From Pandoraea bronchicola (GTDB lineage: Bacteria; Pseudomonadota; Gammaproteobacteria; Burkholderiales; Burkholderiaceae): 64,000 nucleotides of DNA. The position numbers and the translations under genes are program-made. The stretch is taken from the NCBI RefSeq assembly GCF_902459805.1, contig NZ_CABPST010000003.1, forward strand, positions 124,001 to 188,000, read 5' to 3'. Of the stretch, positions 25,140-34,771 are shown one piece after another (within the stretch, counting starts at the first letter, position 1; each line of letters opens with the position of its first letter). The notes under the pieces are model-generated. The model saw only the letters and a list, made by a program, of their open reading frames with translations. It ran no database searches and had not been told where the DNA came from.

Positions 25140-25871
25140 TCAGGCCGACGACATCACCAGCGGGGCGATCGCACCCGCGCGTTCGACGACCGCATCGGCT
25201 TGCCATTGGGCAGGGGCCAGCGCGTCGCCGCAATAACCGTAAGCCGCTGCGACGGTTGCCATTCCCGCCGCTTTGCCCGCCAGAATGTCGCGCAGGTCGT
25301 CGCCGACATAGACGATCTCCGCAGGTGCGACCCCGATGCGCTCGGCTGCGTATAACAAAGGCGCCGGGTGCGGCTTGCTATGAGGCGTTGTGTCGCCGGA
25401 TACCACGCATGCGGCACCGTCGGCGAGCCCGAGCAAACTGACGAGCGGATTGGTCAGGCGTGCCGCCTTGTTCGTGACGATGCCCCACGGCATGCCGCGT
25501 TCGACCAGGGCCGCAAGCAGCGCGGGAATCCCGTCGAACAGTTGACTCTGCACACACAAGGCAGCTTCGTAGTTGGCGAGAAACGCGTCGCGCAGCGAGG
25601 GGAATGCCGCATCGTCAGGACCAACGCCGAACGCACTGCCGATCAAGCCGCGAGCGCCGTGCGAGGCCTGCAGGCGCAGTGTCTCGTAAGGACCCGGCGG
25701 CAGGCCGCGGTCGGTACGCACCTTGTTGACTGCGGCGACGAGATCCGGTGCCGTGTCGGCCAGCGTGCCGTCCAGATCGAACAGGACAGCACGCACGTTG
25801 CCGTTGAGCAGATGCGGCGCGCTGCCAAGGGAGGAGGGCACTCGGGCGGGGGACTCGAACATATCAGGCAT
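25140..25871 (-). CDS. gph: Phosphoglycolate phosphatase, HAD superfamily
   Basis: A 243-residue cytoplasmic phosphatase that removes phosphoglycolate formed during DNA repair. HAD motifs in order: DLDGTLADT (nucleophile Asp near residue 32), VTNKAAR (motif II), SKPHPAPL (motif III Lys) and VGDDLRDI (motif IV). The helical cap lies between I and II. ATG 25871 overlaps the end of ubiG by 8 bases; a second ATG at 25862 would remove the overlap. The ubiG-gph pair is conserved in betaproteobacteria. Confidence 0.93.
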   Translation of the reverse strand: MPDMFESPARVPSSLGSAPHLLNGNVRAVLFDLDGTLADTAPDLVAAVNKVRTDRGLPPGPYETLRLQASHGARGLIGSAFGVGPDDAAFPSLRDAFLANYEAALCVQSQLFDGIPALLAALVERGMPWGIVTNKAARLTNPLVSLLGLADGAACVVSGDTTPHSKPHPAPLLYAAERIGVAPAEIVYVGDDLRDILAGKAAGMATVAAAYGYCGDALAPAQWQADAVVERAGAIAPLVMSSA

Positions 25872-26559
25872 CGCGTGTGCACGCGATCATGTAGTTGACA
25901 TCCGTGTCGCGATTGATCGCGTAACGCTTGCTCAGCGGGTTGTAGGTCATGCCGCGCAGATCGCGTACCGTCAGGCCGCTTGCGCGGGCAAACGACGCGA
26001 GTTCCGACGGGCGGATGAACTTGGCGTAATCGTGCGTGCCGCGCGGCAGCATGCGCAGCACGTATTCGGCACCGACCACAGCCAGCAGCCAGGCCTTCGG
26101 GTTGCGGTTGAGCGTCGAGAAGAATATGTGACCACCCGGTTTGACGAGCGTTGCACAGGCGGCCACGATCGATGCTGGCGACGGCACATGTTCGAGCATT
26201 TCCATGCAAGTCACCACGTCGTACGTGCCCGCATCGCGGGCGGCGAGCGCCTCGGCGGAGATTTCCTCGTAATCGATGGAGAGGCCAGCTTCGAGGCTGT
26301 GCAGATCTGCCACGCCGAGTGCTTTCTTCGACAGGTCGATCCCCTTGACGCGCGCACCCTGGCGGGCCATCGATTCGGAGAGGATGCCGCCACCGCAGCC
26401 AATATCCAGCACGCGCTTGCCTTGCAGCGGCACGTGTTGCTCGATCCAGTCGAGGCGCAGCGGGTTGATCTCGTGCAGCGGCTTGAATTCGCTGTGCGGA
26501 TCCCACCAACGGTGGGCCAGTTCACTGAATTTATTGAGTTCTTGCGGATCGGCGTTCAT
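25864..26559 (-). CDS. ubiG: Ubiquinone biosynthesis O-methyltransferase
   Basis: 231 residues; performs both O-methylations of ubiquinone synthesis with S-adenosylmethionine. The N-terminal family signature [19 protein letters not shown] is followed by motif [14 protein letters not shown] near residue 50, and [17 protein letters not shown] lies in the second half. The start at 26559 gives the usual length; the open frame upstream (to 26802) is non-coding in character. It is first in the ubiG-gph pair. The gap 26560-27006 to the divergent efflux operon holds no gene, only a possible promoter. Confidence 0.95.
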   Translation of the reverse strand: MNADPQELNKFSELAHRWWDPHSEFKPLHEINPLRLDWIEQHVPLQGKRVLDIGCGGGILSESMARQGARVKGIDLSKKALGVADLHSLEAGLSIDYEEISAEALAARDAGTYDVVTCMEMLEHVPSPASIVAACATLVKPGGHIFFSTLNRNPKAWLLAVVGAEYVLRMLPRGTHDYAKFIRPSELASFARASGLTVRDLRGMTYNPLSKRYAINRDTDVNYMIACTRDA

Positions 26560-26661
26560 CACTTGCTCATGGACATTGACGGCTCGGGGCAGGCAGGATG
26601 CTGCGCGGCAGCGCGCGCCCGTGTACCGGGGTTGACCGGTGGGTGCCGTCGAGATGGGGCA

Positions 26662-26692
26662 AGTATAACGAAGTGAGTGCGCCCATGTCCAA
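26662..26692 (-). promoter_or_regulatory. Promoter candidate for ubiG-gph
   Basis: On the minus strand TTGGAC and TATACT are separated by 19 bases, about 100 bases before ubiG. The spacing is long, so this is tentative. Confidence 0.3.
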
Positions 26693-27006
26693 AGCGCGAG
26701 GCGTGGCGCGGGCCCGCAGCCAATTCGTCGCACATGCTGCGCCGGTAAAACAGACGTTTGGAATCCACGGAAATACCCCTCGTGCAGGCATGGCGCGAGC
26801 ATGGCAGCCCGCTGTCAGTCACATGGCAAAGCCTTGTTTGGGCAGGGAAAATGCCGACTGCGAGCCCCGCGCAGATGCGACACACTCGGGGGCAAATCCC
26901 GCCATCGGGCCGGAACGATATCGTGTCTGTCGCGGCGCCAGACGGCGCCGGCCGCCGCTGCGACAGGGCCCAGGCCATTCCGGATCGGACTCCCCAGGGA
27001 GGCGTC

Positions 27007-28305
27007 ATGACGCAACCCACGGCGCAAGACAATTCCGGCCCCGCGCCCGACGACTTACGCCGGCCTGGCCCGTGGCGTCGCAGGCGCTGGCTCACGCTCG
27101 CCGCATTGATCATCGTTGCGCTGCTGATCTGGCGGTGGGCCGCACATCGCGCGCCACCGCCCGTGCTCCCGCCTCCACCCGTCGCCGTCGTCTCGACAGT
27201 TGTCACGTCTGCGGACTTGCCGCGTTACGTCATGGGAATTGGCACCGTGCAGGCGACAACGTCGGTCACCGTGCGCGCGCGTGTGGACGGCCAGATCGAA
27301 AGGGTGGCGTTCGCCGAGGGGCGAGACGTGAAGGCGGGTGATCTGCTGGTGCAGATCGACGCGAGGCCGTACCGCGCACAGCTCGAGCAGGCGCGTGCCA
27401 CGAAGGCGCGCGACGTCGCGCAGCTTGTCAACGCGCGTCTCGATCTACGGCGCTATCAGACTCTCGCGGCACAGGGCGCATCGCCCCAACAACAAGCGGA
27501 TACGCAGGCGGCGCTCGTCAAACAGCTTGAAGCTGCGGTGCTGACCGATCAGGCGCAAATCGACTACGCGGCGGTGCAACTCGATTACACGACGATCCGG
27601 TCGCCCATCGACGGACGCACCGGGGTGCGGCTGGTCGATGTCGGCAACATCGTGCATGCAGCCGACGCGAGCGGCATTGTCATCGTCAATCAGATCGATC
27701 CGATTACGGTGCTGTTTACCTTGCCGGAAGACACTGTCGGGGCCGTGAATGCCGCGATGCAGGCGGCGGGCAATGCCGGGTTGGCGGTCGATGCCTTTGC
27801 GCGAAACGGCGGTGAGCGGTTGGCGTCAGGCAAGCTCACGCTCATCAATAACCAGATCGACAACGCGAGCGGTACCGTGCAACTCAAGGCGACCTTCGCC
27901 AACGCCAGCCATCGACTGTGGCCGGGCCAGTATGTCAATGCACGGCTAACGCTTGGGGTGATGCCGCGGGCCGTCGCGCTCGACGCGTCGGTGGTGCAGA
28001 ACGGTCCTGGCGGGACCTTCGTCTACGTGGTGAACGAGCAAGGCAAAGCGGCGGTTCAACCCGTCAAGGTCGGGGTTACGCAGGGCACGCAGGCCATCAT
28101 CGAAAGCGGCCTGACGGCAGGCACGCGTGTGGTCGTCGACGGGCAACTCAAACTGCGTCCGGGGACGCCGGTCACGGAGGCGCGCAACGCTTCCGGGAGA
28201 AGCTCGGGAGGGCCTCCGGCAATGACTCGTGACGGCGGGGCGATGCCGCCACCTGCCTCGTCGGCGGGCAGTCCGTTCGGCGCGTCGGGTCGTGCAGGCC
28301 GGTAG
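27007..28305 (+). CDS. RND efflux periplasmic adaptor (MdtA/MuxA type)
   Basis: 432 residues. A membrane helix near residue 30 (LTLAALIIVALLIWRW) anchors the protein. Then come the lipoyl half motif IGTVQATTSVTVRARVDGQI, an alpha-hairpin with ARATKARDVAQLVNAR and QGASPQQQADTQ, the second lipoyl half ending DYTTIRSPIDGRTGV, and the beta-barrel domain; the last 30 residues are Gly/Ser/Pro-rich. ATG 27007 is preceded by AGGGAGG; the frame is open upstream but has no comparable start. It is 28 bases before the pump gene. Confidence 0.93.
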   Translation: MTQPTAQDNSGPAPDDLRRPGPWRRRRWLTLAALIIVALLIWRWAAHRAPPPVLPPPPVAVVSTVVTSADLPRYVMGIGTVQATTSVTVRARVDGQIERVAFAEGRDVKAGDLLVQIDARPYRAQLEQARATKARDVAQLVNARLDLRRYQTLAAQGASPQQQADTQAALVKQLEAAVLTDQAQIDYAAVQLDYTTIRSPIDGRTGVRLVDVGNIVHAADASGIVIVNQIDPITVLFTLPEDTVGAVNAAMQAAGNAGLAVDAFARNGGERLASGKLTLINNQIDNASGTVQLKATFANASHRLWPGQYVNARLTLGVMPRAVALDASVVQNGPGGTFVYVVNEQGKAAVQPVKVGVTQGTQAIIESGLTAGTRVVVDGQLKLRPGTPVTEARNASGRSSGGPPAMTRDGGAMPPPASSAGSPFGASGRAGR

Positions 28306-28333
28306 CCCGCTCGCAGACCCAGCGCACTCACCC

Positions 28334-31300
28334 ATGTCCATCTCCGCCACGTTCATCAAACGGCCCATCGGCACATCGCTACTCGCTGCCGCGCTGTTTC
28401 TGATCGGTGTGGCCGCGTGGCCACTGCTGCCGGTCGCGCCGTTGCCGCAGGTCGATTTCCCCACGATTCAGGTGTCCGTCACGCTGCCCGGCGCCGATCC
28501 GTCAACGATGGCGTCGAATGTCGCCACGCCGCTCGAGCGGCAGTTCTCGCTGATTGCGGGTCTTACGCAGATGACGTCGGCAAGTGCGCTCGGTACCACG
28601 TCGATTACGTTGCAGTTCGACTTGAATCGCAGCATCGATGCGGCCGCTGTCGACGTACAGGCCGCCATCAATGCGGCGGGCGGACAGTTGCCGAGCAACC
28701 TGCCAAGTCCACCGACATACCGCAAGATCAATCCGGCCGATTCGCCAATTCTGATCATGTCGGTCAAGTCGGACACGTTGCCGCTCACCGTCGTCAATGA
28801 CTACGCGGACAACGTGCTTGCGCAGCAAATCTCGCAGATCGACGGCGTGGGGTTGGTGAACATTGGGGGCGTGCAGAAGCCTTCCATCCGCATTCAACTG
28901 GATCCGGACAAGGTGGCCGCGCTAGGACTCGATCTGGAGAGCACGCGAGGCGCGCTGGTCAATGCGACGGTCAATGCGCCCAAGGGAAGTTTCGATGGGC
29001 CGCGGCAGAGCGTGACGGTCTACGACAACGGTCAACTGCTCGATCCCGCGCTTTGGAACGACGTGATCGTCGCCTATCGCGGCGGGGCGCCTGTGCGCGT
29101 ACGCGATCTGGGACAGGCGGTGGCCGGGCCGGAAAACGCGCGGTTTGCGGGCTGGGCATTTCGCGGGGCTGCCATGCCGGAGGGTGAGACGCTCAAAAGC
29201 GGGCGCTCGGTATTTCTGGCGGTGACAAAGCAGCCGGGCGCCAACGTCATTGCCACGGTCGAGCGCATCAAGGCGGCGCTGCCGCGTTTGCAGGCATCGA
29301 TTCCCCCCGCCGTCGAGGTGAATATCCTGACCGACAGAACGCAGACGATCCGGGCGTCGGTGGAGGACGTGGAGTTCACGCTGGTGCTGACCGGGGTGCT
29401 GGTGGTGCTGGTGATCTTCCTGTTCCTGCGCAATTTGCCCGCTACGCTGATCCCGGCGGTGACGGTGCCGCTCGCCATGATGGGAACGGCGGCCGTGATG
29501 TACTTGATTGGATTCAGCCTCGACAATCTGTCGCTCATGGCGCTCACGATCTCGGTGGGCTTCGTCGTTGACGACGCCATCGTGATGCTGGAGAACATCT
29601 ACCGTCACGTGGAAGACGGAATGCCCCCGATGGAGGCGGCATACCGCGGGGCAGCCGAAATCGGCTTCACCATCGTGTCGATTTCGGTCTCGCTCGTGGC
29701 CGTTTTCATCCCCCTGTTGCTGATGGGCGGGATCGTCGGCCGGCTCTTCCGGGAGTTCGCCATTACCGTGACGCTGACCATCGCCATCTCGGTAATCGTT
29801 TCCCTGACCCTGACACCGATGCTGTGCTCACGGTTCTTGCGGCATACGCCTGCAGAGCGGCACGGCCGCCTGTATCGATGGTTCGAGGCTGGCTTCGGGC
29901 ATATGCAGAACGGGTATCGGCGCGGCTTGCAGGTGGTGCTGGCGCATCAGTTCGCGACGCTGCTGGTGTTCCTCGCGACGCTCGCGTTGACGGCCGTGCT
30001 CTACATCGTGATTCCCAAGGGGTTCTTCCCGCAGCAAGACACGGGGTTCGTATTCGGTTTCGCGGAGTCTGCCCAAGATACGTCGTTCACGTTGATGAGT
30101 GAGCGCGTGGTTCGTGTCGCGGATGTCGTGCGTCAGGACCCCGATGTGTTGAGCTTTGTCGCCAACACCGGTAACAACACCGCCAATACCGCCAACTTCT
30201 TTATCAATCTCAAGCCCAAGGCGGCAGGGCGTACGCTGTCTGCCGATCAAGTCATTGCGCGATTGCGACCCAAGCTCGCGCAACTGGAAGGTATCAATCT
30301 GTTCTTGCAGGCGGGGCAGGATATCAACGTCGGCGGGCGCCTTGCGCGCACCCAATACCAGTACACGCTGACCGACGCGGATATTAACGAACTCAACCAC
30401 TGGGCGCCCCTGCTGCTCGAACGGCTGCGCCGGTTGCCGCAACTCACGGACCTTGCGACCGACCAACAGAGCAACGCGGCCACCGCGACGCTGACCATCG
30501 ACCGCGACCGGGCGTCGAGCTTCGGCATCTCGCCTGCGCTCATCGAGGCCACGCTATATGACGCCATCGGGCAGCGACAGATCGCGCAGTACTTCACACA
30601 GATCAACAGCTATCACGTGGTCATGGAGGTCACGCCGGCCTTGCAGGCCGATCCGGCGCTGCTCGACAAGCTCTATCTGATGTCGCCGACGACGGGCAAT
30701 CGGGTGCCGCTCTCCACGTTCGTACGCATCGACCGTAGCAAAACCAATTACCTGCTCATCAGCCACCAGAGCCAGTTTCCGGCGGTGACGCTGTCGTTCA
30801 ATCTCGCGCCGGGCGTGTCGCTTGGCGAAGCCGTCGATGCCATTCGCCGTACACAGGCGCAGATGAATCTCCCACTCTCGCTCAACAGCAGCTTTCAAGG
30901 AACGGCGCAGGCGTTCCGCGACTCGCTGTCGACCCAGCCATACCTGATTCTGGCGGCGCTGGTCGCCGTGTATATCGTGCTGGGCCTGCTCTACGAGAGT
31001 TATATTCATCCGCTTACGATTCTCTCGACACTGCCTTCGGCCGGGGTCGGTGCGCTGCTGATCCTGATGCTCGGCGGCCACGATCTGAGCGTGATCGCCC
31101 TGATCGGCATCATCTTGCTGATCGGGATCGTGAAAAAGAACGGGATCATGATGGTGGACTTCGCGCTGACGGCCGAACGCGATCATGGGCTTTCGCCGCA
31201 GGAGTCGATCTATCAGGCATGCCTGCTGCGTTTCCGTCCGATCATGATGACGACGATGTGCGCATTGCTCGCGGGACTGCCGCTGATGCTCGGCACGGGG

Positions 31301-31477
31301 GCGGGGTCTGAGTTGCGACGTCCGCTAGGGTACGCGATGGTCGGTGGGTTGCTACTGTCGCAAGCGCTTACGCTGTTTACAACGCCTGTCATCTACCTTT
31401 ATCTCGACCGGGCGAGTCTCTGGTTCCGCGAGCGCAAGGCGCGTCGAGTGCAGCAGGACACGCGAACGCCGGAGTGA
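28334..31477 (+). CDS. RND multidrug efflux pump (MdtB/MdtC/MuxB type)
   Basis: A 1,047-residue, 12-helix proton-driven inner-membrane pump. It starts with the family sequence MSISATFIKRPIGTSLLAAA, has LPQVDFPTIQVSV (porter domain entry), and in helix 4 VGFVVDDAIVMLENI with the two Asp of the proton relay. GTAQAFRDSL and YIVLGLLYESYIHPLTILS mark the second half. MdtABC systems use two different pumps; only one is present and no outer-membrane channel follows, since the next gene is convergent. Confidence 0.94.
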   Translation: MSISATFIKRPIGTSLLAAALFLIGVAAWPLLPVAPLPQVDFPTIQVSVTLPGADPSTMASNVATPLERQFSLIAGLTQMTSASALGTTSITLQFDLNRSIDAAAVDVQAAINAAGGQLPSNLPSPPTYRKINPADSPILIMSVKSDTLPLTVVNDYADNVLAQQISQIDGVGLVNIGGVQKPSIRIQLDPDKVAALGLDLESTRGALVNATVNAPKGSFDGPRQSVTVYDNGQLLDPALWNDVIVAYRGGAPVRVRDLGQAVAGPENARFAGWAFRGAAMPEGETLKSGRSVFLAVTKQPGANVIATVERIKAALPRLQASIPPAVEVNILTDRTQTIRASVEDVEFTLVLTGVLVVLVIFLFLRNLPATLIPAVTVPLAMMGTAAVMYLIGFSLDNLSLMALTISVGFVVDDAIVMLENIYRHVEDGMPPMEAAYRGAAEIGFTIVSISVSLVAVFIPLLLMGGIVGRLFREFAITVTLTIAISVIVSLTLTPMLCSRFLRHTPAERHGRLYRWFEAGFGHMQNGYRRGLQVVLAHQFATLLVFLATLALTAVLYIVIPKGFFPQQDTGFVFGFAESAQDTSFTLMSERVVRVADVVRQDPDVLSFVANTGNNTANTANFFINLKPKAAGRTLSADQVIARLRPKLAQLEGINLFLQAGQDINVGGRLARTQYQYTLTDADINELNHWAPLLLERLRRLPQLTDLATDQQSNAATATLTIDRDRASSFGISPALIEATLYDAIGQRQIAQYFTQINSYHVVMEVTPALQADPALLDKLYLMSPTTGNRVPLSTFVRIDRSKTNYLLISHQSQFPAVTLSFNLAPGVSLGEAVDAIRRTQAQMNLPLSLNSSFQGTAQAFRDSLSTQPYLILAALVAVYIVLGLLYESYIHPLTILSTLPSAGVGALLILMLGGHDLSVIALIGIILLIGIVKKNGIMMVDFALTAERDHGLSPQESIYQACLLRFRPIMMTTMCALLAGLPLMLGTGAGSELRRPLGYAMVGGLLLSQALTLFTTPVIYLYLDRASLWFRERKARRVQQDTRTPE

Positions 31478-31484
31478 AGCGGGA

Positions 31485-31516
31485 GCGGCGCCGGGGATGA
31501 AGTCGTTCGGCGCCGC
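31485..31516. terminator. Hairpin between convergent efflux and ald genes
   Basis: A perfect 8-base stem GCGGCGCC/GGCGCCGC in the 56-base convergent gap. There is no T run, so it is a weak terminator candidate. Confidence 0.35.
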
Positions 31517-31533
31517 GCCAACGTCCGGCGAGG

Positions 31534-32667
31534 TTACGCTGCGGCCGGCACGCTCGCCAGCACGGCATGCGGGTCGTGATAGACCAGACCCAGCGCGTCG
31601 GCAACGCCTCGGTTGGTCACCATGCCGCGCGCCACGTTAAGCCCGGCGAGCAGATGCGGGTCGGCAAGCATGGCGGCGACCGGTCCGTGATCGGCCAGTT
31701 GCAGGATGAACGGCAACGTCACGTTGTTCAGGGCGAACGTCGAGGTACGCGGCACACCGCCCGGCATATTGGCCACGCAATAGTGGACAACGCCGTCCAC
31801 CACGTACACCGGATCGGCATGCGTCGTGGCGTGCGATGTCTCGCAGCAACCGCCCTGGTCGATCGCCACATCGACAATCACCGAGCCCTTGCGCATCAGG
31901 CCGAGCATCTTGCGGGTGACGAGCTTCGGCGCTGCCGCACCCGGAATGAGCACGCCGCCGATCACGAGATCGGCTTCACGCAGATGGGTTTCGATGGCGT
32001 GCTGCGTTGAGTAGACCGTCTGCACGCGGCCACCGAACTGCGCGCTGATGCGGCGCAACGCATCGACCGATTTGTCGACGACCGTGACCTGCGCCCCGAT
32101 GCCCACCGCGACCGTTGCCGCATTGGTGCCGACGACGCCGCCGCCCAGAATCACGACCTTGCCTGCTTCCACGCCCGGCACGCCGGAGAGCAAAAGCCCC
32201 AGTCCGCCATGCGTCTTCTCGAGGGCAGTGGCGCCGGCCTGGATCGACATGCGGCCCGCCACCTCGGACATGGGGGCGAGCAGTGGCAGACCGCCGTTCG
32301 CAGACGTCACCGTTTCATAGGCGATGCAGGTAGCGCCGCTCTTGATCAGGTCACGGGTCTGGTCGGGATCGGGAGCCAGGTGAAGATATGTGAAGAGCGT
32401 GTGATGGGGACGTAACCGGGCGCGCTCGACCGCCTGAGGTTCCTTGACCTTGACGATTAGCTCGGCGCGGTCGAATACGTCGACAGCATTGGCGGCAATG
32501 CGCGCTCCGGCGCCAACGTAGACCTTGTCATCCATGCCAATGCCTGCACCGGCCTGAGTTTCGATCCACACTTCGTGCCCGCGTGCCACCACTTCGCGTA
32601 CGGCTGCGGGCGTCATGCCTACGCGGTATTCGTGGTTCTTGATCTCCTTCGGTACACCGATTTTCAT
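31534..32667 (-). CDS. ald: L-alanine dehydrogenase
   Basis: A 377-residue NAD enzyme interconverting L-alanine and pyruvate plus ammonia. MKIGVPKEIKNHEYRVGMTP is the family N-terminus; Lys75 in VKVKEP and His near 96 in YLHLAPD are catalytic. The NAD fold is VILGGGVVGTNAATVAVG, and IDQGGCCETSHATTHADP lies near residue 270. ATG 32667 follows AAGGAG; extra upstream codons are not needed. It lies 113 bases after dadA with a terminator hairpin between, so it probably has its own promoter or depends on readthrough. Works with DadA in alanine catabolism. Confidence 0.96.
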   Translation of the reverse strand: MKIGVPKEIKNHEYRVGMTPAAVREVVARGHEVWIETQAGAGIGMDDKVYVGAGARIAANAVDVFDRAELIVKVKEPQAVERARLRPHHTLFTYLHLAPDPDQTRDLIKSGATCIAYETVTSANGGLPLLAPMSEVAGRMSIQAGATALEKTHGGLGLLLSGVPGVEAGKVVILGGGVVGTNAATVAVGIGAQVTVVDKSVDALRRISAQFGGRVQTVYSTQHAIETHLREADLVIGGVLIPGAAAPKLVTRKMLGLMRKGSVIVDVAIDQGGCCETSHATTHADPVYVVDGVVHYCVANMPGGVPRTSTFALNNVTLPFILQLADHGPVAAMLADPHLLAGLNVARGMVTNRGVADALGLVYHDPHAVLASVPAAA

Positions 32668-32747
32668 GATGCGTCTCCTTTGTTGTGATGGGGCAGCAAA
32701 AAACGAGTGCTTCTCATGCAAACCGCAAACATGTCGGCGGCCCAAAC

Positions 32748-32774
32748 AAAAAACGGCACCCGAAGGTGCCGTTT
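32748..32774 (-). terminator. Rho-independent terminator of dadA
   Basis: Minus-strand AAACGGCACC-TTCG-GGTGCCGTTT extended by T residues, 7 bases after the dadA stop. Confidence 0.88.
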
Positions 32775-32780
32775 CCAGGG

Positions 32781-34067
32781 TCAGGCAAAGGCTGGTTGGG
32801 CCTGCGCCTCGGACGCGCCGCTGTAGCGCGCCACCGATAGATCGTCGGCCAGAATCGCCGGCCTGCGCCCTGACATCAGATCGGCCAGCAACTGGCCCGA
32901 ACCGCAGGACATTGTCCAGCCCAGTGTGCCGTGCCCTGTATTCAGGAACAGATTGCGCTGGGCAGTGGCGCCGACAATCGGCGTGCCGTCCGGGGTCATC
33001 GGGCGCAGCCCGGTCCAGAACGACGCTTCGGCCGTGTTGCCAGCCCCCGGATACAGATCGTTCACCACCATTTCCAGCGTGGCGCGGCGTGCCGGATTGA
33101 GTGTCTTGTCGTAACCGACCACTTCGGCCATGCCGCCAACGCGGATACGGTCGTCGAAACGGGTGACGGCGATCTTGTACGTTTCGTCGAGCACCGTCGA
33201 CACCGGGGCGCGGGATGCGTCCACGATCGGCACGGTGATCGAATAGCCCTTGAGCGGGTACACGGGAATGTCGACGATGCCGCGCAGGAACGGCGTGGAG
33301 TATGAGCCGAGCGCGACGACGTAGGCGTCAGCGCGCTGCATCATGCCCGCGCAGACAACGCCTTCGATCTTGTCGCCGGCGACTTGCAAACCGTCGATCG
33401 GCATGTCGTAGCGGAATTTCACGCCGAGGGCCTCGGCCATTGCCGCGAGACGCGTGGTGAACAACTGGCAGTCGCCCGTCTCGTCGTTCGGCAAACGCAG
33501 TCCGCCAGTGAGCTTGTGCGACACAGCCGCCAACGCGGGTTCTGCGCTGGCAAGTGCCGCGCTGTCGAGGAGTTCGAACGGCACTCCCGCCTCTTCGAGC
33601 ACGGCAATATCGCGCGCGGCGTTCGCCAGTTGCTCCTCGGTGCGGAACAGTTGCAGCGTTCCCGCCTGACGGCCCTCATAGGGAATGCCGGTCTCGGCGC
33701 GCAGTGAACGGAAGCAATCGCGGCTGTACTCGGCGATCCGCACCATGCGTTCCTTGTTGACGGCGTAGCGCTCGGGGGTGCAATTGCGCAGCATCTGATA
33801 GAGCCACTTGAGCTGCGTGAGCGTACCGTCCGGCCGGATGGCGAGCGGGGCGTGCTTCTGGAACAGCCACTTGATGGCCTTCGTCGGAATGCCCGGTGCT
33901 GCCCACGGGGAGGCGTAGCCCGGTGAGATCTGGCCAGCGTTACCGAAGCTGGTCTCGAGTGCCGGACCGGCCTGGCGATCGAGCACCGTGACGTCGTGCC
34001 CGGCCTTCGCCAGGTAATAGGCGCTGGTTACGCCAATGACGCCGCTGCCGAGAACGATGACCTTCAT
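32781..34067 (-). CDS. dadA: D-amino acid dehydrogenase
   Basis: A 428-residue membrane-associated FAD enzyme that oxidises D-alanine and other D-amino acids to keto acids and ammonia, feeding the respiratory chain. The FAD fold is [19 protein letters not shown] at the N-terminus, followed by [20 protein letters not shown], a hallmark of Dad[15 protein letters not shown] and [14 protein letters not shown] lie near the end. AGGAG precedes the ATG. Divergent from an Lrp-type regulator 105 bases away. No alanine racemase (dadX) accompanies it here; ald follows instead. Confidence 0.96.
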   Translation of the reverse strand: MKVIVLGSGVIGVTSAYYLAKAGHDVTVLDRQAGPALETSFGNAGQISPGYASPWAAPGIPTKAIKWLFQKHAPLAIRPDGTLTQLKWLYQMLRNCTPERYAVNKERMVRIAEYSRDCFRSLRAETGIPYEGRQAGTLQLFRTEEQLANAARDIAVLEEAGVPFELLDSAALASAEPALAAVSHKLTGGLRLPNDETGDCQLFTTRLAAMAEALGVKFRYDMPIDGLQVAGDKIEGVVCAGMMQRADAYVVALGSYSTPFLRGIVDIPVYPLKGYSITVPIVDASRAPVSTVLDETYKIAVTRFDDRIRVGGMAEVVGYDKTLNPARRATLEMVVNDLYPGAGNTAEASFWTGLRPMTPDGTPIVGATAQRNLFLNTGHGTLGWTMSCGSGQLLADLMSGRRPAILADDLSVARYSGASEAQAQPAFA

Positions 34068-34171
34068 TGCGTTGACTCCTGTAAAACTATAGTTATCCAG
34101 TAATAATTCGCATGCTATTCTCGGATTGCTAGGTTTAGTTAATGTATATGAGCGGAATTCAGGAATAAATC

Positions 34172-34660
34172 ATGCGAGTTCAGCAGCAATCGATCCGTAC
34201 GCTGGATCGCCTCGACCGGCGCATCCTGACGTTGCTTCAGCAGGACGGCCGGATGTCGATGAAAGATCTCTCGGAGCAGGTCGGTCTGTCGATCACGCCG
34301 TGCATCGAGCGTGTGAAGCGCATGGAGCGCGACGGCGTGATCATGGGCTACTTCGCCCGGGTGAATCCGGCAGCGCTTGGGGCGTCCTTGCTGGTATTCG
34401 TCGAGATCACGCTGGACCACAAGTCGGGCAACATGTTCGATCAGTTCCGCCGGGAGGTTCTGCGAATCCCGGAGGTGATGGAGTGCCACCTGATCTCCGG
34501 GGACTTTGACTACCTGATCAAGGCACGCATCCGGGAGATGTCCGAGTACCGCAAGCTGCTCGGCGACATCCTGCTGCAGTTGCCGGGTGCTGTGCAGTCG
34601 AAGAGCTACGTCGTGATGGAGGAGATCAAGGAGACGCTCACCATTCACGTCGAGGAGTGA
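34172..34660 (+). CDS. Lrp/AsnC-family regulator (DadR-like)
   Basis: 162 residues. The N-terminal HTH (residues 10-65: LDRLDRRILTLLQQDGRMSM, then DLSEQVGLSITPCIERVKRM) is followed by the RAM ligand-binding domain (EVMECHLISGDFDYLIKAR), which binds amino acids and sets the octameric state. GGAAT lies before the ATG. Divergence from dadA and the nearby ald argue for alanine-responsive control of both, as with Pseudomonas DadR (inference). The 104-base gap (34068-34171) is AT-rich and holds both promoters. Confidence 0.92.
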   Translation: MRVQQQSIRTLDRLDRRILTLLQQDGRMSMKDLSEQVGLSITPCIERVKRMERDGVIMGYFARVNPAALGASLLVFVEITLDHKSGNMFDQFRREVLRIPEVMECHLISGDFDYLIKARIREMSEYRKLLGDILLQLPGAVQSKSYVVMEEIKETLTIHVEE

Positions 34661-34771
34661 GCGGAGCGGTGCGACAGGCGGCGACGGCTGTGCGATACGC
34701 CGGTCTGTTGGCAATTGCGGCTTCGCCGCGTGCGTTGTCGCGACGTTCGGGTATGCGCCTGGGCGACCGGA

